Part shown: in pieces, positions 1 through 5,287 of the stretch
Layout of the letters: each line of letters starts with the position of its first letter
How positions within the stretch are numbered: position 1 is the first letter of the stretch
DNA from: Bacillota bacterium
GTDB lineage: Bacteria > Bacillota > UBA4882 > UBA10575
Assembly: GCA_003511465.1 (NCBI GenBank)
Contig: DOID01000011.1
Location: forward strand, 7,451 to 12,737
Direction of reading: 5' to 3'
DNA length: 5,287 bases
Translations under genes and position numbers: made by a program
Notes under the pieces: model-generated
Told to the model about the DNA's origin: nothing
Seen by the model: the letters and a program-made list of their open reading frames with translations, nothing else
Database searches by the model: none

Positions 1-1
1 T

Positions 2-193
2 AATCTGGATTCGGAGACCGGACGGAAAATTATCCGCTTAATGTTGGAACTCAATCAGAAATACCGGGTAGCGGTCGTGATGGTCAGTCACGATTTGACT
101 TTGAACCAATATGCACAACGGGTTTACCAGATCAAAGACGGGGTATTAACCGTGAAAGTGGGCGTGGAAAATGTGGAAGATTGCTTGGCGTAA
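2..193 (+). CDS. ABC transporter ATP-binding protein, C-terminal fragment (LolD/MacB-type)
   Basis: This is the last 63 codons of an ATPase whose start lies left of the window. The visible part begins at NLDSETG, the D-loop that directly follows Walker B in ABC ATPases of the LolD/MacB/FtsE class. It continues with VMVSHD around residues 27-31, whose histidine is the H-switch that contacts the ATP gamma-phosphate. The usual closing strand (VYQIKDGVL) follows. Walker A, the signature motif and Walker B are out of view. The protein should sit on the cytoplasmic face of the inner membrane and power the permease encoded next. The two genes overlap by 23 bases in different frames, which suggests translational coupling and a shared complex. 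The sequence supports the family firmly. LolD-like rather than MacB-like function is inferred only from the downstream genes. Confidence 0.9.
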   Translation, partial: NLDSETGRKIIRLMLELNQKYRVAVVMVSHDLTLNQYAQRVYQIKDGVLTVKVGVENVEDCLA

Positions 194-1373
194 TGTGCTC
201 AGAAACAAGCGCCGGTCGCTGCTGTGTATCATAATTATCTTCATTAGTGTGACGGTCTTATTCTTAGTGAAGGGTTATATTACCGGTACTTTTGAAGGTT
301 TGACGATGATGTCAGTGATGCAATATGGCAATCTGCAGATCGCGAAACCAGGTTACTGGGAGAATACGGATCATGAACGGCAGCTCTTGAGTGGAGAAGA
401 GATCGCAAAGATTAAAGCAATCTTAGGGGAAAATGCCGATGTGACCGGGATTTCTACGGAATTGGCTGTTTACGGAATTATAGGCACCGAAGAAGCCAGC
501 ACGATTGTTTCGGGGTCTGGGATCGAACCGGGGAGCAGCCAGAGTCAGAATATTACGTTGGTCAGCGGCACCAACCTTTTTGAGGGTGACGTGGATCGGG
601 TCCTGCTCGGGAAAGGTGTCATGCAGAAGCTGAAGCTAGAAGAAGATGAGTGGGTTTCCCTGATGGCGACTACTTTAGACGGGGCGTATAACGCCGGTAA
701 TCTGCAAGTAAGCGGGGCCTTTTCGGTCGGAAATTCTGACGCAGACAATGTCTATATTATGCTGCCCCTAAGTTATGCTCAGAGCATGCTGAATACCGAT
801 GGAGCAGATAAAATCGTGGTGAACTTGGCGGAGACGGAAGCGACTGCGGCGACCATCTCCTGGTTAGAAGAGCGGTTGGCGGCGGAAGGATTAGCTGTAG
901 AAATCAAAAGTTGGCTCAATTTAGCCACCTTCTACCATCAGGTGCGCAGTCTATACGAGACTGTCTTCTTTTTTATCTCTACCGTCCTCTTTATTTTGGT
1001 TTTCTTTAGTATTTTAGAGATGATCTCGATGGCCTTTTTTGAGCGGATGAACGAGATCGGAACTATTAGAGCAATTGGAACCCTACGCCATCAGGTCTTC
1101 GCCCTCTTAAGTCAGGAAGGGTTGCTCTTAAGTCTGATCGGGGGAGCGATTGGCATTGTCGGTGGGTGGCTAGGCGGTTATCTCATTAACTCGGCTCATC
1201 TTACTTATACTCCGCCTTCAATTAGTGAGCCGGTGCTGATCTATATCGATCTGGCGCTGGCGAACGGGATCACCCCTTTTATTCTGGTCGTCGTTGCCAC
1301 GGTATTGTCAGCGCTTATTCCGGCGGTGAAGGCGGCGCGTTTGAATGTGGTGGATGTGCTACGCCATTTGTAG
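171..1373 (+). CDS. ABC transporter permease, FtsX/MacB/LolC-E type
   Basis: This 400-residue protein has the type VII ABC permease layout. A basic N-terminus (WKIAWRNVLRNKRRS) leads into TM1 at about 17-36. A large extracytoplasmic MacB-like periplasmic domain spans about 37-262, and three C-terminal TM helices lie at about 264-289, 317-340 and 366-386. Family hallmarks are visible: LLGKGVMQKLKL in the periplasmic domain, MNEIGTIRAIGT after TM2 (coupling helix region), a glycine-rich TM3, and PAVKAARLNVVDVLRHL at the C-terminus. Such permeases do not form a channel; with their ATPase they extract or push substrates from the periplasmic side (LolCDE, MacB). The ATG at 171 lies inside the ATPase gene, and the resulting N-terminus matches the family exactly. 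Only one permease gene is visible, so it may act as a homodimer unless a second one lies upstream. The LolA-like gene downstream favours a lipoprotein or lipid export role over antibiotic efflux, but this is inference. Confidence 0.93.
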   Translation: MWKIAWRNVLRNKRRSLLCIIIIFISVTVLFLVKGYITGTFEGLTMMSVMQYGNLQIAKPGYWENTDHERQLLSGEEIAKIKAILGENADVTGISTELAVYGIIGTEEASTIVSGSGIEPGSSQSQNITLVSGTNLFEGDVDRVLLGKGVMQKLKLEEDEWVSLMATTLDGAYNAGNLQVSGAFSVGNSDADNVYIMLPLSYAQSMLNTDGADKIVVNLAETEATAATISWLEERLAAEGLAVEIKSWLNLATFYHQVRSLYETVFFFISTVLFILVFFSILEMISMAFFERMNEIGTIRAIGTLRHQVFALLSQEGLLLSLIGGAIGIVGGWLGGYLINSAHLTYTPPSISEPVLIYIDLALANGITPFILVVVATVLSALIPAVKAARLNVVDVLRHL

Positions 1374-1414
1374 TTCCAACTTTATTTCCAAACAAACAGA
1401 AAGAGGATTTATTT

Positions 1415-1421
1415 AAGGAGG
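1415..1421 (+). promoter_or_regulatory. Ribosome binding site AAGGAGG that fixes a GTG start
   Basis: AAGGAGG ends 8 bases before the GTG at 1430. The in-frame ATG at 1439 would be 17 bases away, too far, so GTG is the preferred start of the LolA-like gene. I see neither a terminator nor a clear promoter in the 56 bases between the permease and this gene, which is consistent with one operon. Confidence 0.75.
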
Positions 1422-1429
1422 CGAAAAAA

Positions 1430-2197
1430 GTGGGGTTAATGAGGAAGGGAAGAATTGAAAAAATTGCAATAGTATGCTGCGTTCTGCCCGTTTTATTATC
1501 CCTCTCCCGTTTAACATTAGCGCAAGATCCGCAACTGCTCTTGACGGAGATTTATGAACGGCAGGGTTTGGGTACCAGTTCCTTTGTCTTGGATTTACAG
1601 GTGGATTTCCTAGACGGACAGAAAACGCAGACGGCTCATGTCCGCGTTTATTTGCACGAAACCAAAAAACAGCTGGTAACCTTCACTCAGCCGGAACGCT
1701 TGACAAATCAATCATATTTAGTGATTGATACCAATACCTGGATGTATCAACAAGGCTTGAACCGCCCCTTGCGGATTTCAGCGCAGCAGAAGTTGTTCGG
1801 CGAAGCCGGCATTGCGGAGACGGTCGGTATTGATTATCTCCATGATTATCAGGTAGTCAAGGTGGAGGAGACCGCTACCCACTACCAAATGGAGCTGGTG
1901 GCGGTGGATAAAAGAACAGCCTATCAGAAAGCCAGCCTCTGGGTGGCGAAAGACCGGGTCGTGGTCGAAAAGATTGTTTTGTCGGCACTGAACGGGCAAC
2001 CATTAAAAGAACTGCTGTATCATAATTACCGGTCACTCAATGGCCATGAAATAGCGACGATGGAGATCAGGAACCTTCTCTATGAGAAAGCCCAGCGAAC
2101 AGTGGTGAATTATCTGGCCATTCGTGGCCAGGCCTTGCCGGAGAATGCCTTTGATCCGTTGATGATGGGTAAGTTCCACCTTCTTGTCCAGGAATAG
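1430..2197 (+). CDS. Outer membrane lipoprotein-sorting protein, LolA-like
   Basis: This 255-residue exported protein starts with GTG. A basic N-terminus and a hydrophobic stretch at about 12-30 end in LTLA-QDP, giving a likely signal peptidase I cut after Ala31. The mature part is rich in alternating beta-strand sequence, as expected for the half-barrel LolA/LolB/LppX fold. It carries the pattern of the LolA-like 'outer membrane lipoprotein-sorting' family: a TWMYQQGLNRPLRIS strand pair near 103-117, then GEAG...DYLHDYQVVKVEE around 124-147, and a late LPENAFDP segment near 236-243. Proteins of this family bind acyl chains in a hydrophobic cleft and are often encoded beside ABC or RND exporters. 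It sits 56 bases after the permease and 13 bases before the barrel gene, so it is a likely periplasmic carrier between the two. The two cysteines at 16-17 lie within the hydrophobic core and do not form a lipobox. The fold call is firm; the cargo is unknown. Confidence 0.82.
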   Translation: MGLMRKGRIEKIAIVCCVLPVLLSLSRLTLAQDPQLLLTEIYERQGLGTSSFVLDLQVDFLDGQKTQTAHVRVYLHETKKQLVTFTQPERLTNQSYLVIDTNTWMYQQGLNRPLRISAQQKLFGEAGIAETVGIDYLHDYQVVKVEETATHYQMELVAVDKRTAYQKASLWVAKDRVVVEKIVLSALNGQPLKELLYHNYRSLNGHEIATMEIRNLLYEKAQRTVVNYLAIRGQALPENAFDPLMMGKFHLLVQE

Positions 2198-2202
2198 GGG
2201 GG
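2196..2202 (+). promoter_or_regulatory. G-rich ribosome binding site for the barrel gene
   Basis: AGGGGGG overlaps the stop codon of the LolA-like gene and lies 8 bases before the GTG at 2211. It is the best ribosome binding site in the junction and favours that GTG. The in-frame GTG at 2202 is a second option, using AGGA at 2190-2193. The in-frame TTG at 2184 has no upstream Shine-Dalgarno sequence. Confidence 0.5.
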
Positions 2203-2210
2203 TGGGGCAG

Positions 2211-3206
2211 GTGAGGATCTTCTGGAAGAGAGGAGTTAAACATATCCTCGGCGGAGTATTATGTTTATTGATGGTCGGAGGCGGCTTATTGATAGCAAAC
2301 AGTCGGACGCTGGCGGGCAATCCCAGCTTTAAGGGGGAAATCACCAGTGAATTGATCTATCGCCAATTGAATGAAGAAATCCCTGCTTGCTATAATCCAT
2401 ATCAAGAAACAGAAAACAAGACTACTCTGAACTTGAATTTGTCCGGGTTGACGGGGAAGTATCAATATGAACTAGGAGCAACCGGCTATTTTTATGAGTC
2501 CCTTTTTGAGTTGGACCATGCGACGCTGAGCGGTTTTTCCGGGCCACTGCTCTGGGAAATCGGCAAGCAAGATTGGACTTTTGGGCAAGGTTTGGCTTTT
2601 ACCCCAAATTACCCATTGACACCGGAAGCTGCTGGTTGGGGGTTTGAAAGTAGGATCGTTCTTTCCCCCTATAGCCTAGTGATCGGTGGGGCGCAGGAGG
2701 ATGCGCAGGTCGGTGCTGTTTGGCTTCGCGCAGGAAAAATAGGGGCGACCAGTGATTGGGGGATGGTTTTATCCTCCCTTTGGGATGGAGGGCACCGCAG
2801 TTGGCAAGGGGGACCCGAATTTTCCTGGGATCTCTTAAACGGTCTCAGTATCCATGGTGGTGCAAATATCCAGTTCCCGGAGGAAAGCGGTAAACTTATC
2901 GTCGGCGGCGTGTATTCAGGTGAGAGCTTGACCTCCTTCCTTGAGTACTACTGCGGGGAGAAAGAATATCTAATTTCCGGTCTGCGCAGAGAATCGGGAC
3001 TTTTTGGTCGATGGCAATGGGAGATTAAGGAGGTTTTATCTTTACAAGATGCGGTGCTAATCAGTATTATTGAGCTTAAATATTTTGGCGATCACACCAT
3101 TACACCGGAGCTTGTGATCACTAATTTTGGGGCGGGGAAAGATAGCGAGCGGCAACAGAGCCCGCTTAAATGGGAGTTTATTATCCGCCTTACGGTCGTT
3201 TTTTAA
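2211..3206 (+). CDS. Putative outer membrane beta-barrel protein
   Basis: I do not recognise a characterised protein here. From the GTG at 2211 it has 331 residues with a clear Sec signal peptide: basic residues to about position 10, a hydrophobic core at about 12-29, and a likely cut near LAG-N around 35-37. The mature chain consists of short amphipathic strands with alternating hydrophobic residues, many Gly/Trp/Tyr, and turns rich in Gly, Asp and Asn. It ends in FIIRLTVVF, matching the C-terminal aromatic signature that outer membrane barrels present to BamA. A segment at about 117-134 (IGKQDWTFGQGLAFTPNY) resembles the G-Q-x-x-x-x-G-x-G-L-x-x-x-P strand seen in porin-like barrels such as the DUF1302 group; that resemblance is from memory. 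About 14-16 strands would fit the length. Placed directly after the LolA-like gene, it may be the outer-membrane partner of the ABC system. Two cysteines in the mature part (60 and 248) are unusual for a barrel and could form a disulfide. Confidence 0.7.
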   Translation: MRIFWKRGVKHILGGVLCLLMVGGGLLIANSRTLAGNPSFKGEITSELIYRQLNEEIPACYNPYQETENKTTLNLNLSGLTGKYQYELGATGYFYESLFELDHATLSGFSGPLLWEIGKQDWTFGQGLAFTPNYPLTPEAAGWGFESRIVLSPYSLVIGGAQEDAQVGAVWLRAGKIGATSDWGMVLSSLWDGGHRSWQGGPEFSWDLLNGLSIHGGANIQFPEESGKLIVGGVYSGESLTSFLEYYCGEKEYLISGLRRESGLFGRWQWEIKEVLSLQDAVLISIIELKYFGDHTITPELVITNFGAGKDSERQQSPLKWEFIIRLTVVF

Positions 3207-3267
3207 GGAGTGGCTACCGCCCGCGCACATGAAATCATGAAAATTGAAGCCGCAAGAATTATTGCAA

Positions 3268-3296
3268 TTGCTTTTGCGCAGAATATTCTATATAAT
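3268..3296 (+). promoter_or_regulatory. Sigma-A-type promoter of the lyase gene
   Basis: A perfect -10 box TATAAT at 3291-3296 lies exactly 17 bases after TTGCTT at 3268-3273, which keeps the TTG of the -35 consensus. Transcription should start near 3303. Two palindromes flank it: GCAATTGC at 3264-3271, overlapping the -35 box, and a 6-bp inverted repeat at 3297-3309 centred on the expected start site. Either could be an operator. The promoter separates the lyase unit from the upstream envelope operon. Confidence 0.65.
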
Positions 3297-3302
3297 ATAT
3301 TT

Positions 3303-3368
3303 TAAATATTGCAGGAGGGTAGGATGGTAGGAACCTGCAAATAATTATAAAAAAGCAGGAGGATAAGC
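3303..3368 (+). promoter_or_regulatory. Lyase mRNA leader with two alternative hairpins
   Basis: Segment 1 (TTGCAGG, 3309-3315) pairs perfectly over 7 bp with segment 2 (CCTGCAA, 3334-3340), giving an 18-base loop. The CCTGC of segment 2 (3334-3338) can instead pair over 5 bp with segment 3 (GCAGG, 3355-3359), which is part of the AGGAGG ribosome binding site of the lyase gene (3357-3362, 6 bases before its ATG). The two pairings exclude each other. The first frees the lyase binding site and the second masks it. GCAGGAGG occurs twice, at 3311-3318 and 3355-3362, each just before an ATG. This layout resembles a translational attenuator, but the stems are short and regulation is an inference. 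Confidence 0.35.
3324..3344 (+). CDS. Possible leader peptide MVGTCK
   Basis: A six-codon reading frame (MVGTCK, then TAA) has its own strong Shine-Dalgarno AGGAGG at 3313-3318, 5 bases before its ATG. It lies wholly inside the leader of the lyase gene and spans the loop and the 3' arm of the first hairpin. A ribosome starting or pausing here would open segment 1 or cover segment 2 and so change access to the lyase start. It contains no tryptophan or tyrosine, so it is not a TnaC homologue. It could be a chance frame created by the duplicated GCAGGAGG. Confidence 0.25.
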   Translation: MVGTCK

Positions 3369-4817
3369 ATGACAGTAGTACGGTTTTATAACGGTGAGCA
3401 GATTCCCTTGGAGATGCACAAGACGCGGATTGTGCAAAAGTTAAATCTAAACCCTGTTGAACAACGCGTGGAAGCAATTACGGCCGCTGGGAACAATACT
3501 TTTTTACTAAAGAACCGGGATGTTTTTTTGGATCTATTGACCGATAGCGGGGTCAACGCCATGAGTGATAAACAGTTGGCGGCGATGATGGAGGCTGATG
3601 ACAGTTATGCCGGGTCAGAAACTTTCTACAAAGTAGAAAAGAAAATCAAGGAGATCTTTGACAAAGAATATTTCTTACCTGCCCACCAAGGGCGGGCTTG
3701 CGAAAATATCCTGGCCAATGCCTATGTAAAACCCGGCGCTATTGTACCGATGAATTATCATTTTACCACTACCAAAGCGCACATTGTTTTACAAGGTGGC
3801 ACGGTGGAGGAAGTTCTGATTGACGAAGGGCTTAAGGTGACCAGCGATTACCCGTTCAAGGGCAATATCGATCTGGACAAATTAAGGTCGCTCTTTGAGC
3901 GGTACGGTGCAGCTCGGATTCCTTTTGTTCGGATGGAAGCAGGGACCAACCTGATTGGGGGACAACCCTTCGCTTTGGAAAACCTCCGGGCGGTCCGGCG
4001 GCTTTGTGATGAGTTCGGAATTATGCTGGTTTTAGATGCTAGTTTGCTTGCAGATAATCTCTACTTTATCAAAGAACGGGAAGCAGCATACCAGGAGATG
4101 TCCATTGGGGAGATTACCCGGTTGATCGCTGACTGTTCGGATATTATTTATTTTTCTGCCCGTAAGCTCGGCTGCGCCCGGGGCGGCGGGATTTGTACCA
4201 ATAGTTTCGAAGCCTATAACGCCATGCGGGAATTGGTCACTCTTTACGAAGGCTTTTTAACCTATGGTGGAATGTCGGTGCGGGAGATGGAGGCGCTGGC
4301 GGTTGGGCTGGACGAGACCATGGATGAGGAAATGATTAACCAAGGGCCGCAATTTATCGCCTATATGGTAGATGAACTGCAAAAAAATGGGGTGCCCGTT
4401 GTCACACCCGCCGGTGGTTTGGGCTGTCACCTAGATGCCAGCCGCTTTGTGGACCATATTCCCCAAAGTCAATACCCGGCCGGGGCGTTGGCGGCCGCGC
4501 TGTACATTGCCAGTGGTGTACGGGGAATGGAGCGCGGAACCCTTTCGGAAGCGCGGGATGCGACCGGTCAGGAAACATTTGCCGATATGGAACTGGTGCG
4601 CTTGGCGCTCCCCAGACGGGTGTTTACCCTTTCGCAAGTTAAATATGCCATTGACCGGATCCTTTGGCTCTACGAAAACCGTAAATTGATCGAAGGTTTG
4701 ACCTTTGTTGAAGAGCCGTCCGTCCTGCGTTTCTTCTTTGGAAAATTACAACCGATTTCTGATTGGCAAAGTAAGTTGGTTGCTATGTTCAAGGAAGACT
4801 TTGATAATGGCCTTTAG
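3369..4817 (+). CDS. PLP-dependent beta-eliminating lyase, tyrosine phenol-lyase-like (divergent)
   Basis: This 482-residue cytoplasmic enzyme belongs to the tryptophanase/tyrosine phenol-lyase (TPL) family of fold-type I PLP enzymes, which cleave an amino acid to a leaving group, pyruvate and ammonia. I compared it with the Citrobacter freundii TPL sequence from memory. Retained equivalents are Ser60 (LLTDSG), Tyr80 (TPL Tyr71, leaving-group acid), Arg109 (HQGR), Asn194, Asp223 (pairs with the PLP ring nitrogen), Lys266 (Schiff-base lysine in FSARKL) and Arg411 (substrate carboxylate). TPL-type specificity residues Thr133 (TPL Thr124) and Arg389 (TPL Arg381) are present; tryptophanase differs at both. 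Changed positions are Leu226 for Arg217, Arg265 for Lys256, Leu267 for Asp258 and Leu351 for His343. The cation-site Glu69 is Asp78. A tail of about 25 residues extends past the usual TPL end. AGGAGG lies 6 bases before the ATG. The family is certain. Tyrosine as substrate is doubtful, because contacts to the cofactor and catalytic groups have changed. Confidence 0.88.
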   Translation: MTVVRFYNGEQIPLEMHKTRIVQKLNLNPVEQRVEAITAAGNNTFLLKNRDVFLDLLTDSGVNAMSDKQLAAMMEADDSYAGSETFYKVEKKIKEIFDKEYFLPAHQGRACENILANAYVKPGAIVPMNYHFTTTKAHIVLQGGTVEEVLIDEGLKVTSDYPFKGNIDLDKLRSLFERYGAARIPFVRMEAGTNLIGGQPFALENLRAVRRLCDEFGIMLVLDASLLADNLYFIKEREAAYQEMSIGEITRLIADCSDIIYFSARKLGCARGGGICTNSFEAYNAMRELVTLYEGFLTYGGMSVREMEALAVGLDETMDEEMINQGPQFIAYMVDELQKNGVPVVTPAGGLGCHLDASRFVDHIPQSQYPAGALAAALYIASGVRGMERGTLSEARDATGQETFADMELVRLALPRRVFTLSQVKYAIDRILWLYENRKLIEGLTFVEEPSVLRFFFGKLQPISDWQSKLVAMFKEDFDNGL

Positions 4818-4849
4818 TGAAAAGACTGGGGCTCACGCCTCTCTTTTCA
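4818..4849 (+). terminator. Hairpin after the lyase gene, probable intrinsic terminator
   Basis: It starts one base after the lyase stop codon. TGAAAAGA (4818-4825) pairs with TCTTTTCA (4842-4849). After a two-base bulge (CT), GGGGC (4828-4832) pairs with GCCTC (4837-4841), with one G-T wobble, around the loop TCAC. No T-run follows the full stem. The TCTTTTC just after the inner GC stem could serve as the U-tract, since the upstream A-rich arm is the only competitor. Only 25 bases separate it from the next ATG, so partial read-through into the downstream gene is likely. Confidence 0.55.
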
Positions 4850-4874
4850 GATTTCATTGAAAGGGGACAGGGAA

Positions 4875-5287
4875 ATGGAGTACAGGATCAGTGAAACACC
4901 GGCCTTCAAGATTATTGGCAAGGGGATTAGAGTTACTACTCAGGACGGGGAGAATTTCAAAAGAATACCGGCTTTTTGGGAAGAATGCTCTAGGAACGGA
5001 CTTTGCTGTCAACTGGAGACGTTGGCGGAAAAAGCTTCGTTGACTTGTGCAAGCCTTTTGGGTGTCTGTATGGATTATGATCATGATCTGAAAGAACTCA
5101 CCTATTTTATTGGGGTGGAAAGTGCAAAAGCAGACCACCCAGACCAACTGGAAGAAAGAGAGATTCCAGCGTCAACGTGGGCAGTTTTCGAATCCATCGG
5201 ACCAACCCCCGACGCTATTCAAAGCGTGATTAAGCGGATCTATGCCGAATGGTTTCCAGCGACTGACTTTATACATACGGGTGGGCC
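4875..5287 (+). CDS. GyrI-like / AraC effector-binding domain protein, N-terminal part (cut by window end)
   Basis: An open frame of 137 codons runs to the window end without a stop. The ATG follows AAGGGG (4861-4866) at 8 bases. The protein opens with ISETPAFKIIGKGIRV, continues with IPAFWEEC near 33-40, and later has IPASTWAVFESIG and IYAEWFPATDF. These are the spaced landmarks of the GyrI/AraC effector-binding fold (also seen in integron Cass2 proteins): first strand, IPxFW helix, central IPA-x-x-(Y/W)-A-V-F strand, and the W-P segment before the final strands. This fold binds small hydrophobic or cationic ligands in a groove between two repeats. No helix-turn-helix precedes it, so it is a free-standing domain, not a complete AraC or MerR regulator. 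About 15-25 more residues would be expected to complete the domain. It follows the lyase gene after a hairpin, so it may share read-through transcripts. Ligand and role are unknown. Confidence 0.75.
   Translation, partial: MEYRISETPAFKIIGKGIRVTTQDGENFKRIPAFWEECSRNGLCCQLETLAEKASLTCASLLGVCMDYDHDLKELTYFIGVESAKADHPDQLEEREIPASTWAVFESIGPTPDAIQSVIKRIYAEWFPATDFIHTGG

Noticed and set aside
1430..1492. The LolA-like protein as a lipoprotein, because of adjacent cysteines in its signal peptide.
   Set aside because: Cys16-Cys17 sit in the middle of the hydrophobic core after only a few residues, without an L-A/S-G/A-C lipobox; a later Ala31 cut site fits better.
2033..2344. A 103-codon frame on the - strand spanning the junction of the LolA-like and barrel genes.
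   Set aside because: Proline-rich low-information sequence opposite two real genes; its length is explained by their codon bias.
3185..3204. Possible terminator at the end of the barrel gene: CCG/CGG arms followed by six T.
   Set aside because: The stem is only 3 bp and lies inside the coding sequence; the T-run simply encodes the last residues and the stop.
3210..3305. Small frame in the gap after the barrel gene: a 31-codon version from the GTG at 3210, or a 22-codon version from the ATG at 3237 (start MKIEAARIIAIAF).
   Set aside because: The GTG touches its AAGGAG with no spacing and the ATG has no ribosome binding site. The frame also runs through the lyase promoter, ending at the expected transcription start.
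3303..3368. TnaC-like leader peptide, T-box or metabolite riboswitch upstream of the lyase.
   Set aside because: The leader is too short for a T-box or a known riboswitch class, and the mini-ORF has no Trp and no TnaC-like length. Only the simple alternative-hairpin model fits.
4854..5147. A 97-codon frame on the - strand opposite the effector-binding gene.
   Set aside because: It has no family features and is fully covered by the + strand gene with a good ribosome binding site and recognisable fold landmarks.
1..5287. Insertion sequences, CRISPR arrays, tRNA or rRNA genes.
   Set aside because: I saw no transposase motifs, no regularly spaced repeats, and no tRNA- or rRNA-like segments on either strand.

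Overview
All genes in this window lie on the + strand. The window looks like chromosomal DNA from a Gram-positive-lineage (Firmicutes) bacterium that nevertheless has an outer membrane. The Firmicutes impression comes from strong AGGAGG-type ribosome binding sites and AT-rich intergenic DNA. The outer membrane is implied by an outer-membrane-type beta-barrel protein and a LolA-like periplasmic carrier. Diderm Firmicutes such as Limnochordia, Halanaerobiales or Negativicutes fit; a Limnochordia/Hydrogenispora-like host is my guess, not a demonstrated assignment.

Region 1 (2-3206) is an envelope export operon cut at its left end. It holds the C-terminus of an ABC ATPase, an overlapping FtsX/MacB/LolC-E-type permease, a secreted LolA-like protein and a secreted protein that looks like an outer membrane beta-barrel. 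The order is inner-membrane motor, periplasmic carrier, outer-membrane acceptor. This suggests one route that moves a lipid, lipoprotein or other hydrophobic cargo across the envelope. The cargo cannot be read from the sequence.

Region 2 (3207-4849) is a separate transcription unit. A well-formed sigma-A-type promoter (TTGCTT, 17 nt, TATAAT) precedes a short leader of about 66 nt. The leader contains a possible six-codon peptide gene and three segments that can form two mutually exclusive hairpins, one of which masks the ribosome binding site of the next gene. That gene encodes a PLP-dependent beta-eliminating lyase closest to tyrosine phenol-lyase but with several active-site substitutions. 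A hairpin follows its stop codon.

Region 3 (4875-5287) is the start of a GyrI/AraC-effector-binding-like small-molecule-binding protein, cut by the window end. It lacks an N-terminal DNA-binding domain. It may be a sensor or a binding protein linked to the lyase, but this rests on adjacency only.

The most interesting points are the leader of the lyase gene, the altered active site of the lyase, and the compact ABC/LolA-like/barrel operon.
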